51,116 nt of DNA from Capsulimonadaceae bacterium (lineage in GTDB: Bacteria > Armatimonadota > Armatimonadia > Armatimonadales > Capsulimonadaceae), in contig JARLGU010000029.1 in NCBI GenBank assembly GCA_031292625.1, positions 1-51,116 of the forward strand, in the 5' to 3' direction. The notes under the pieces were generated by a model that had not been told where the DNA came from, did no database searches, and was given only the letters and a program-made list of their open reading frames with translations. Below, in pieces: positions 9,573 to 16,759 of this stretch. Position 1 is the first letter of the stretch. Each line of letters begins with the position of its first letter. Both the position numbers and the translations under genes were made by a program.

Positions 9573-10373
9573 TTACCGGCCGGCCGCGATGATTGCGACG
9601 AAGTCTTTAGCCTTAAGGCTGGCTCCGCCGATTAAGCCGCCATCGATATTCGGCTTCGAAAGGAGCTCTTTGGCATTGTCCGGCTTCATCGATCCGCCGT
9701 ACTGGATGCGCACAGCCTCAGCAGTTCCGGCCCCAAACAGCTTCGCGACGCTCGCGCGAACAACCCCGCAGACGCGGTCCGCTTCATCGGCGCCGCAGAC
9801 TTCTCCGGTGCCAATCGCCCAGACAGGCTCATAGGCGAAGATAATCTTCGCTGCATCCGCCGCCGGGATCCCCGCCAAAGCCCGCTCGGTCTGCCCGCTG
9901 ACGACCGCATCGGTCGTTCCCGCCTTGCGCTCGGCAAGGGTCTCGCCAATGCAGACGATCGGTATGAGACCGGCTGCCAGCGCGGCTTTCGCCTTGCGGT
10001 TGACGGTGGAATCGCTCTCGCCGAACAGGCGCAGCACATCGTCATCAAAATCCGGCTCGGCAACGCCAAAGCGGCCGCGAGTCTCGGAGTGGCCGATGAG
10101 CACATACTGCGCGCCCGCGTCAACCAGGAAGCCGGGGGCGATCTGCGATGTGTACGCGCCGCTTGCCTTCCAGAAAAGATTCTGTGCGCCGACGCCAATC
10201 GACGTACCCTTGAGCTCCTGGGCAACCGGATAAAGCGCGGTAAACGGAGGAACGACGACAACATCGACCGCCGTCTCGCCGCCGGCAAGCGCCTTCAGCT
10301 CCTTGACGAGCGCGATGGCTTCCGGAATCGTCTTATTCATTTTCCAGTTGCCGGCAATGATCTTCTTACGCAT
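9573..10373 (-). CDS. tpiA: triosephosphate isomerase
   Basis: A 266-residue glycolytic enzyme that interconverts dihydroxyacetone phosphate and glyceraldehyde 3-phosphate. All catalytic positions are present: N9 and K11 in GNWKMN, the electrophile H95 in IGHSETR, and the general base E182 in AYEPVWAIGTG; the phosphate-binding YGGS and GGAS loops follow near the C terminus. The ATG is preceded by AAGGAG at good spacing, which excludes a 14-residue longer frame. Between H95 and the conserved FGE-D-x-x-VN segment there is an extra stretch of about 13 residues (VAEPDFDDDVLRL) not found in most TIMs. purA lies upstream in the same direction with about 185 bases between them, including a hairpin. 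Confidence 0.97.
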   Translation of the reverse strand: MRKKIIAGNWKMNKTIPEAIALVKELKALAGGETAVDVVVVPPFTALYPVAQELKGTSIGVGAQNLFWKASGAYTSQIAPGFLVDAGAQYVLIGHSETRGRFGVAEPDFDDDVLRLFGESDSTVNRKAKAALAAGLIPIVCIGETLAERKAGTTDAVVSGQTERALAGIPAADAAKIIFAYEPVWAIGTGEVCGADEADRVCGVVRASVAKLFGAGTAEAVRIQYGGSMKPDNAKELLSKPNIDGGLIGGASLKAKDFVAIIAAGR

Positions 10374-10516
10374 TAATGAAATCTCCTTGATGGTGCATGC
10401 GCACTCTGAACTCATATCGTTCAGGCCCGATGTGGGCCAATGAAAAGCCCGCCGCTTTGGCGGGCCACCGTGAACCGGCCATTGCTACTTGCGAGCAAGC
10501 CGGTGCCGAGCGGTCT

Positions 10517-10549
10517 GCATGCCGCGGAAGAAAATCCCCCGCGGCATGC
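10517..10549 (-). terminator. GC-rich hairpin after purA
   Basis: An 11-bp perfect stem (GCATGCCGCGG and complement) with an 11-base loop lies about 10 bases past the purA stop. As in the esterase/tpiA hairpin there is no T tract. It could end the purA message or separate purA and tpiA expression. Confidence 0.5.
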
Positions 10550-10558
10550 GACGGCCGC

Positions 10559-11869
10559 CTAAGAAAGAGACGGCGAACCGCTGATCTTCTTGGAATAAGG
10601 GCGGAAGATCGTCTGGTCTCGTCGACGACCGACGGAGAGGATTGTCACGGGAACGCCCGCCACCTTCTCGACCGTCTCGACGAATTTCTTGACGTTCTCC
10701 GGCAGTTCGTCGTACGTTTTCGCTTCGGACACGTCGTCTTTCCAGCCCTGAAGCGTTTTGTAAATGGGAGTGCAGCGCGAAAGCCGCTCCTGGTCGCTGG
10801 GAAAATCCTCGATCGATCGGCCATCGAACGAATACTGCATACAGATCTTGACTTCGTCGAAGCCCGACAGGACGTCGAGGTGCATCAACGAAAGGGACGT
10901 CAATCCGTTGACGAGCGAGGCATAGTGAAGAGCAACGCCATCGAGCCACCCGCAACGGCGAGGCCGTCCGGTCGTCGTGCCGTATTCGCGACCGCGCTCG
11001 CGGATCAGGTTGCCCGTATCGTCAAGCAGCTCGGTCGGAAACGCGCCTGCGCCGACACGGGTCGTGTAGGACTTCGCAACGCCGATGATCTGATCGATCT
11101 GCGTCGGCCCCAGCCCCGTTCCGATGGTTGCGCCGCCCGCACTGGGATGCGACGATGTCACGTACGGATACGTCCCGAGATCGATATCGAGCAACGTGCC
11201 CTGCGCGCCTTCGAACAATACGCTCTTGCCGCTCTTTGCCGCTCGCGCGACGACGAGCGCCGTGTCGTCCACGTAGGGCTTCAGGAAGAGAGCGAACTCT
11301 CGATACTGCTCAACAATCTGGTCGGCGACGAGCGGCTCGACTCCGTAGAGCTTCACCAATATCTCGTTTTTAATATCGAGGATTTGCGCGAGACGAACGG
11401 GGAAAATCTTCGGGTCGCAAAAATCGCGCATGCGGATGCCGATTCGCGCGGCTTTGTCCTGATATGCGGGACCGATTCCGCGACCGGTCGTTCCAATCGC
11501 CTTCTCGCCTTTGCGCTTCTCTTCCAGTTGATCGAAGAGGCGATGGTACGGAAGGATCACGTGCGCATTGCCGCTAATCTTTAGATTTGTGCAGGAAACG
11601 CCTCGAGCCTTAAGGCTGGTTAGCTCCTCCACAATCCCGGCCGGATCGATCACAACCCCGTCCGCCACCACGTTCAGCGTATTGCCATTAAGAATGCCAG
11701 CTGGCACGAGATGCAGCTTATATTCCTGATCGCCGACACAAACCGTGTGACCGGCATTGCTGCCGCCACCCCACCGCACGACAAGGTCTTTGTCGTGAGC
11801 GAGACAATCGATGATCTTGCCCTTAGCCTCGTCTCCCCACTGCGCACCCACTACCACCGTATTCGCCAT
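10559..11869 (-). CDS. purA: adenylosuccinate synthetase
   Basis: A 436-residue enzyme that joins IMP and aspartate using GTP in AMP synthesis. The N terminus carries the invariant GQWGDEAKGK-type loop (D13 catalytic, K16/K18 near GTP) and H41 in NAGHTV, both at E. coli numbering. Further signatures are GRGIGPAYQDKAAR, GTYPYVTSS and GRPRRCGWLDGVAL. Length is normal. The start ATG is preceded by a GAGGGAC ribosome site. A TTGACA-N18-TATACT promoter lies about 95-125 bases upstream. The neighbour upstream, a PAS-GAF-ATPase gene, is co-directional but separated by about 250 bases. Confidence 0.97.
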   Translation of the reverse strand: MANTVVVGAQWGDEAKGKIIDCLAHDKDLVVRWGGGSNAGHTVCVGDQEYKLHLVPAGILNGNTLNVVADGVVIDPAGIVEELTSLKARGVSCTNLKISGNAHVILPYHRLFDQLEEKRKGEKAIGTTGRGIGPAYQDKAARIGIRMRDFCDPKIFPVRLAQILDIKNEILVKLYGVEPLVADQIVEQYREFALFLKPYVDDTALVVARAAKSGKSVLFEGAQGTLLDIDLGTYPYVTSSHPSAGGATIGTGLGPTQIDQIIGVAKSYTTRVGAGAFPTELLDDTGNLIRERGREYGTTTGRPRRCGWLDGVALHYASLVNGLTSLSLMHLDVLSGFDEVKICMQYSFDGRSIEDFPSDQERLSRCTPIYKTLQGWKDDVSEAKTYDELPENVKKFVETVEKVAGVPVTILSVGRRRDQTIFRPYSKKISGSPSLS

Positions 11870-11962
11870 GAAAGTCCCTCGTCAAACTATCCGGAACCAA
11901 TCCGTACCTGGCAGCTTTCAGCCGCGCGGCAGTCTGACATATTTCAGAGTTTTTTACGAAAG

Positions 11963-11992
11963 AGTATAGCCCCCTTGGATCTCCAATGTCAA
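11963..11992 (-). promoter_or_regulatory. sigma-70-like promoter of purA
   Basis: On the minus strand TTGACA (11987-11992) and TATACT (11963-11968) are 18 bases apart. This predicts a leader of about 85 bases before the purA ATG at 11869. No riboswitch fold was recognised in the leader. Confidence 0.6.
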
Positions 11993-12122
11993 GGAGGTTG
12001 ACGCGCGCGGAGGAGCCAGCAAGACCAGCCTTACGCCGGCAACGCGGCCATGCGAATCGACCGTTCACACGGCAAGACGCCACAAGCGACAATTGTCGCA
12101 GGGGACTGGAAGTCCACAGCGC

Positions 12123-13598
12123 CTATGAGAACAGGCCTTCGATCTGCGTTATCAAGTTTCCGGCGGGAGGCGCAGGCCCAGTCTCCTGTTCAAGCACGAC
12201 CGTGGTTCCGCTGCTGCCGGTTAGCAGCCAGATCCTATCGACGGTTTCGAGCATCATCTTAAAGCCTTGTCCAAGCGTTCCTGCAGTCGTAAAGCCGCGC
12301 TCAAGAGTTGCCCGGGGAAGCATATCTTCGGCAATTCCGCCGCCGCTATCCTCGACACGGATCTGGATCGCAGCATCCGACCAGGACACCGACGCAAATC
12401 CCGCGCCCGTATGCACAACGGCGTTCATCGCGGCTTCTCCAGACGCCGTGACAAGGTCGTACCGGCGCGTCTTCTCAACGCCCCGCGTCTCGGCAAGCTG
12501 ACGAATCATGTCCCGCAAGTCCGCCAGACCAAAGGTTGTTGTCAGAGAAACGCATCCTTCGTCATTCGGAAGGCGACCGGGCAACTCGCTTGCGCTATTG
12601 CAAAGCCTCAGCTTGCCGTCCGTGACGGACCTTAAGATATCCGCCATCATTACTCGCTGGCGGCGAGATTGCTCCCTCGACGCGTGGACCAGACGCGCGT
12701 TTTCAAACGCGAGCCAACTTCTCTCGGCCAAAGTCTCGATCAAGACGATGTCATTCTCTCTCCACGCGCGCGGCCCCTTGCCATCGTGAACGACGAGGCT
12801 TGCCACGTGCTTACCGTCCCGTATAATGGGAACCAGGACGCTCGCGCGAATGCCGAATGGCTGCTGAACGTCCGCAAACATCTCGCGGGTTCGAGGATCG
12901 TTCTGGCAATCATCGATGACGATCGTTTGCCCGCTTTCCAGGTCGTCGTAGACTGTGCCCGCGCGCCTTCTAAGGTGCGCTCCGACCATTGGCGACGCGC
13001 CGTCGCAGTATTCCTGCTGTATGGACAAGCTTTCGGCGTCTCCCTCGATCGCCGCATAATAACACCGGGACGCGTTAAGATGCCGCCCGAGGGAGGCGAC
13101 CACCAGATTCAGCAAGACCTCAGAATCGGCGCAGGCCCGCATCCGCTCGCCGAGGTCGGCAAGAAAGCTGTGAGCTAACTCGCTGCGCTTGTTCTCGTCG
13201 ATATCGGTAAACGACCCTACGAAACCAACGCATTCGCCATTTTCGTCAAAAATCGGATTTCCGCGTCCCAGAAACCACCGAAACTCGCCATCTCGCCTGC
13301 GCAGCCGAAGTTCAATGGAGATCGCCGCCGCATTTCTATAACATTCATACCAAAGCGATAAAGCGTGCGGCAAGTCATCCGGCGAAATGAAAGGTTCGAG
13401 GGTTTCATGAGGCACTTCGCCCAAGTACGTTTCCCAACCGCCGCTCATAAAGGAGAGTATGCCGGCGGTATCCGACACCCAGAGGAGGTGCGGTATATGG
13501 TTTAGCAAAGCGCGAAAGCGCGTTGGGGAGCCAGCTAAAGCATTTGCAAGATCGCTATCGATCGCGTCAGAGAATAGTCGTTGAACCTCAGCCGTCAT
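12123..13598 (-). CDS. PAS-GAF sensor with RsbW-like histidine-kinase-type ATPase domain
   Basis: A 491-residue cytoplasmic signalling protein. Residues about 20-140 are a PAS domain with PAC tail (LLWVSDTAGILSFMSGGWETYLG, RLRRRDGEFRWFLGRG, GFVGSFTDI). Residues about 145-300 are a GAF domain (SVLVPIIRDGKHVASLVVHDG). Residues about 365-485 are a GHKL ATPase with N box (AAMNAVVHTGAG), G1 box (VEDSGGGIAED) and G2 box (GQGFKMM). There is no DHp helix with a phosphoacceptor histidine and no receiver domain, so it looks more like an anti-sigma/serine-kinase (HATPase_c_2, RsbW-like) output than an autophosphorylating kinase. No partner anti-anti-sigma or sigma factor is adjacent. The ATG at 13598 has GAGAG upstream; a GTG five codons earlier is an alternative. 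Confidence 0.82.
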   Translation of the reverse strand: MTAEVQRLFSDAIDSDLANALAGSPTRFRALLNHIPHLLWVSDTAGILSFMSGGWETYLGEVPHETLEPFISPDDLPHALSLWYECYRNAAAISIELRLRRRDGEFRWFLGRGNPIFDENGECVGFVGSFTDIDENKRSELAHSFLADLGERMRACADSEVLLNLVVASLGRHLNASRCYYAAIEGDAESLSIQQEYCDGASPMVGAHLRRRAGTVYDDLESGQTIVIDDCQNDPRTREMFADVQQPFGIRASVLVPIIRDGKHVASLVVHDGKGPRAWRENDIVLIETLAERSWLAFENARLVHASREQSRRQRVMMADILRSVTDGKLRLCNSASELPGRLPNDEGCVSLTTTFGLADLRDMIRQLAETRGVEKTRRYDLVTASGEAAMNAVVHTGAGFASVSWSDAAIQIRVEDSGGGIAEDMLPRATLERGFTTAGTLGQGFKMMLETVDRIWLLTGSSGTTVVLEQETGPAPPAGNLITQIEGLFS

Positions 13599-13820
13599 TG
13601 ATTTCACTCTCACCGGAAATGGGCGCGCTTCAACGTTAGTATACGCTCAATTTCTACGCGAAACATCCTCAGATGCATACCAGTTAATCAATATTACCGC
13701 AATGCCAACATTGTGTACACATTTATTAATAATCGGCCGCACATGCCTGCAGGAACTTTCCACTAGAAGTTCCGGGTATTGAGCCCTAGCGATGTAAATT
13801 CCAATACAAAGGACGTACCG

Positions 13821-14435
13821 ATGAGACACGCAATGCACGACTATCGAATAATCGTCGTCGCCATCATGGCGGCTTTCCTTATCGCGTCACAGCCAGGCGC
13901 AACCGCTCGCGCCGCAGCTATCAACCACCCGGCTCCCGCATTTTCCTTGCCGAACGCCGCCACCGGCTCAACCATAACGCTCGATTCGCTTAGACGCGGC
14001 AATCATGCCGTCGTCCTGATCTTCATCGCAACGAAGTGCCCGGTCTCCAATGCCTACAACGACCGCATGCAGTCGCTTGCTGCAAACTACGCGGCAAAAG
14101 GGATCGCCTTCGCGGGCATCAATTCAAACCAGACCGAAAGCACCGCGGAAGTTGCCGAACACGCCGCAAATCATAAGTTTACGTTCCCCGTCCTTAAAGA
14201 CGCCGGAAACGTCGTCGCGGATGCCTACGGCGCGCGGCACACGCCAGAGGTGTTCGTCGTTGACTCTAGCGGCGTCCTCGTTTACCACGGACGCATTGAC
14301 GACAGCATGGAAGCGGCTGACGTTCACTCGCGTGATCTCGCGAACACGCTGAATGAAATTCTCGCGGGGCAGCCTGTTGCGACTCCAGAGACGAAGGCTT
14401 TCGGCTGCTCGATCAAGCGTAAGCCGGTCCAATGA
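13821..14435 (+). CDS. exported redoxin (AhpC/TSA-type thioredoxin fold)
   Basis: A 204-residue protein. Residues 1-33 form a signal peptide or anchor (IIVVAIMAAFLIASQPGATA). The mature part has an AhpC/TSA-like fold: APAFSLPNAATGSTITLDSL, then FIATKCPVSNAYNDRM with the single active-site cysteine C73 (CPVS), HTPEVFVVDSSG with the cis-proline, and the terminal GCSIKRK motif whose second cysteine is typical of this subfamily and may resolve C73. It probably reduces peroxides or partner thiols outside the cytoplasm. The ATG is preceded by AAAGGA. Its stop overlaps the start of the next gene (ATGA at 14432), so the two thioredoxin-fold proteins are translationally coupled. Confidence 0.85.
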   Translation: MRHAMHDYRIIVVAIMAAFLIASQPGATARAAAINHPAPAFSLPNAATGSTITLDSLRRGNHAVVLIFIATKCPVSNAYNDRMQSLAANYAAKGIAFAGINSNQTESTAEVAEHAANHKFTFPVLKDAGNVVADAYGARHTPEVFVVDSSGVLVYHGRIDDSMEAADVHSRDLANTLNEILAGQPVATPETKAFGCSIKRKPVQ

Positions 14436-14950
14436 GAAACCGGACGAAAGTGAATCTGTTCGCCCTGTGCACCCTCGTCGCCGTGCTATTGCCAGCGATA
14501 GGGGTGCACGCGGATGCCGCGCCAAAATCGCTGCGTCAAATTAGCGCGGCGCAATTGAAGAACGTAATTGCCTCGCATCGCGGCAGCGTTGTGCTTGTCA
14601 ACTTCTGGGCGACATGGTGCGCCCCGTGCGTTGCCGAGTTTCCATCGCTGGTCAAGCTCTCCAGGGAGCACCGCGATGTGGCATTCGTTGCGGTATCCGC
14701 CGACCAGGGCGAATCGGGGGCCGGGAAGGCGGCGGCATTTGTTGCCGCCCAGCGAGCGGCGTTCCCTTGCTACGTTACCGGCAGCGGCGATCCTTCCGTG
14801 TTCATCAACGCGTTCGATCCGGCGTGGCAAGGAGACCTCCCGAGAACCTATATTTACAACCGGCGCGGCAAGCTCGCGCGGATGTTCGCGGACGAACAGA
14901 GTTACAAGACGTTTGACCAGTCCCTGCGGCGTATCCTGGCATCCCACTGA
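14432..14950 (+). CDS. exported TlpA-like thiol-disulfide oxidoreductase
   Basis: A 172-residue protein with an N-terminal signal peptide (VNLFALCTLVAVLLPAIGVHA) and a thioredoxin fold with the active site WCAPC (C63, C66) in VVLVNFWATWCAPC. A cis-proline loop (LPRTYIYN) follows. These proteins keep cysteines of cytochrome c or other exported proteins reduced. The start ATG overlaps the stop of the upstream redoxin gene by four bases. No cytochrome c maturation genes are visible nearby, so the client is unknown; the coupled redoxin is the best candidate partner. Confidence 0.9.
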   Translation: MRNRTKVNLFALCTLVAVLLPAIGVHADAAPKSLRQISAAQLKNVIASHRGSVVLVNFWATWCAPCVAEFPSLVKLSREHRDVAFVAVSADQGESGAGKAAAFVAAQRAAFPCYVTGSGDPSVFINAFDPAWQGDLPRTYIYNRRGKLARMFADEQSYKTFDQSLRRILASH

Positions 14951-15044
14951 TTGATAGCCGCTTTCGGTATGCAATAATTCTTGAGAGCGGCAAGAAGTCC
15001 ACCCGGCCCTCAAATTCGCCTGCCGCAGTCACATTGCAAAGAAC

Positions 15045-16154
15045 TTGACTGATCGATCGACCAAGCATGCGCCACCACGAGCGCACATCGCTTTAACCTG
15101 GATCGCCCTGATAGCAGCAGGCACACTCGCAGGCGGGGCCTCTCAGTTGGTACGCATGCCTGGCGGTTGGCTGCTCGGACCAATGCTGGTCGCCATACTG
15201 GCGGGTCTCTGTACGCCTGTGCCGCTTCGGGTACCCAATCGCGCGGTGAGAGTGGCGCAAGCGGCAATCGGAATAATCATCGCAAGCACTTTCGACCCTT
15301 CCTCGCTCCCAACCGTTGAAGCAAACTGGCTGCCGATTATTCTGGTCGTTGGAGCGACTCTTGCCGTCAGCGTTGTATCGGGCATCCTGCTCGCCCGCCA
15401 CACTCCGATGGACAAGCAAACGGCAACTCTTGGCACGCTCCCCGGCGGTGCGAGCGGCATGATCGCCATGAGCATAAGCTTGGGCGCGGACACGCGCATC
15501 GTATCGCTGATGCAGTACATGCGCCTCGTCTTTGCCGTTGGCTCGGCGGCGCTTGTCGCGCGCTTCATGATAACGGCCAATGGCGTCCCCCACTCCGCCG
15601 CGCTTCTCGGGGCCGCGACGAGGCAACCGCTATCCGCGACGCTTGCCTCGGCGGCGATTGCGCTGGCGGGCGCATGGATTGGTCCGAGACTTCGCCTGCC
15701 AGCGGCGGCGCTGCTTGGGCCGATGCTTCTTGCCATCGCGGCAAGGGCGACCGGGATCGTTCATCCAGGCTGGCCGATCGGCATCGCGCATGCTGCCTAT
15801 TTGACCATGGGGCTTTACGTCGGCCTGCTCTTCGATCGCACATCGCTCAAGCAGGCCGGACAACTGATGCCTGCGATCTTGGTGAGTACAGCCGCCCTGA
15901 TCGCCGTTTGTGCGGGTACCGGGAAGATTCTTTCAATTGTAACCGGGTGCGATCCGCTTTCCGGTTACCTCGCGACAACGCCCGGAGGGCTCGATTCCAT
16001 CGCAGTCGTCGCGCTCGGCAGCGGCTCGAACATGTCGCTGATTCTGGCCGTGCAAATGATGAGGCTGCTGACCATCGTAATCTTCGGCCCTCTGATGGCC
16101 CGTTGGATTCTAGACCGGGCCGCCAAAAACGCCGCCGATCAAATTGTTCTGTGA
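15045..16154 (+). CDS. AbrB-family (PF05145-type) membrane protein
   Basis: A 369-residue polytopic membrane protein made of two similar halves, each with the glycine-rich block typical of the AbrB duplication family (sometimes misnamed ammonia monooxygenase). Repeat 1 shows MPGGWLLGPMLVAILAG and TLGTLPGGASGMIAMS; repeat 2 shows LPAAALLGPMLLAIAA and LATTPGGLDSIAVVALGSG. About ten hydrophobic helices are seen. The role is unclear; it is probably a transporter-like protein, not the Bacillus transition-state regulator AbrB. The start is a TTG with a weak ribosome site and is uncertain. The isochorismatase-fold gene starts 22 bases after its stop. Confidence 0.8.
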   Translation: MTDRSTKHAPPRAHIALTWIALIAAGTLAGGASQLVRMPGGWLLGPMLVAILAGLCTPVPLRVPNRAVRVAQAAIGIIIASTFDPSSLPTVEANWLPIILVVGATLAVSVVSGILLARHTPMDKQTATLGTLPGGASGMIAMSISLGADTRIVSLMQYMRLVFAVGSAALVARFMITANGVPHSAALLGAATRQPLSATLASAAIALAGAWIGPRLRLPAAALLGPMLLAIAARATGIVHPGWPIGIAHAAYLTMGLYVGLLFDRTSLKQAGQLMPAILVSTAALIAVCAGTGKILSIVTGCDPLSGYLATTPGGLDSIAVVALGSGSNMSLILAVQMMRLLTIVIFGPLMARWILDRAAKNAADQIVL

Positions 16155-16176
16155 CATAATAGAGGTGGAGCATTCT

Positions 16177-16755
16177 ATGAACGAAAACACATTCGCCATC
16201 GATCCATCGAAGACTGCGCTCGTTCTAATTGATCTGCAGCGCGGCATCACCTACCGCGACGTTGCCCCTCGGTCGGGAGCCGAGGTTGTCGCAAACGCAG
16301 TCAAGCTCACCGAGAGGTTCCACGAGCTCAACGCCACGGTCGTGCTTGTGCGCGTCTCGTTCGCCGGCGACGGCGCCGATCGCGTCCACCGCCCAATCGA
16401 CGCGCCTTTGCCACAAGGGACGCCGCCAGATGGATGGGATCAAATCGTCCCCGAGCTTGGCCCCAAATCTGGCGATATCGTCGTGACGAAGCGGCAGTGG
16501 GGCGCGTTCTACGGAACCGATCTCGATCTGCACCTGCGCCGCCGGGGCATTGAAACGCTTGTACTGGGCGGCATTGCTACAAGTATTGGCGTCGAGTCTA
16601 CCGCGCGCGACGCATTCGAGCGAAACTACGGGCTCATTGCCGTCGAGGACGCCATGGCGGACATGAGCGCGGACGCGCACGCGTTCACGATCTCGCATAT
16701 CTTCCCGCGCATATCTCGCGTCCGCTCCACGGCGCAAGTCATCGCCGCAATCTGA
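16177..16755 (+). CDS. isochorismatase-fold hydrolase lacking the catalytic cysteine
   Basis: A 192-residue cytoplasmic protein of the isochorismatase-like superfamily. D19 (LVLIDLQRG) and the lysine in VVTKRQWGAFYGTDLD fit the catalytic positions. The cysteine expected in the IAT-x-x-CVE-type motif is replaced by glycine (GGIATSIGVESTARDAF). In the superfamily, cysteine marks amidases such as nicotinamidase, while isochorismatases of the EntB/PhzD type lack it; a non-amidase reaction is therefore inferred. No siderophore or phenazine genes are nearby. The ATG at 16177 has GAGGTGGAG upstream. It follows the AbrB-type membrane gene closely and converges on the TMTC-like gene with only four bases between stops. 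Confidence 0.85.
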   Translation: MNENTFAIDPSKTALVLIDLQRGITYRDVAPRSGAEVVANAVKLTERFHELNATVVLVRVSFAGDGADRVHRPIDAPLPQGTPPDGWDQIVPELGPKSGDIVVTKRQWGAFYGTDLDLHLRRRGIETLVLGGIATSIGVESTARDAFERNYGLIAVEDAMADMSADAHAFTISHIFPRISRVRSTAQVIAAI

Positions 16756-16759
16756 GGGC

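Noticed and set aside
10397-11584. 395-codon plus-strand frame opposite purA
   Set aside because: Antisense shadow of purA; composition is not protein-like.
12086-12099. 14-bp perfect palindrome GCGACAATTGTCGC
   Set aside because: It lies between the sensor gene end and the purA promoter, but one short palindrome is weak evidence for an operator or terminator.
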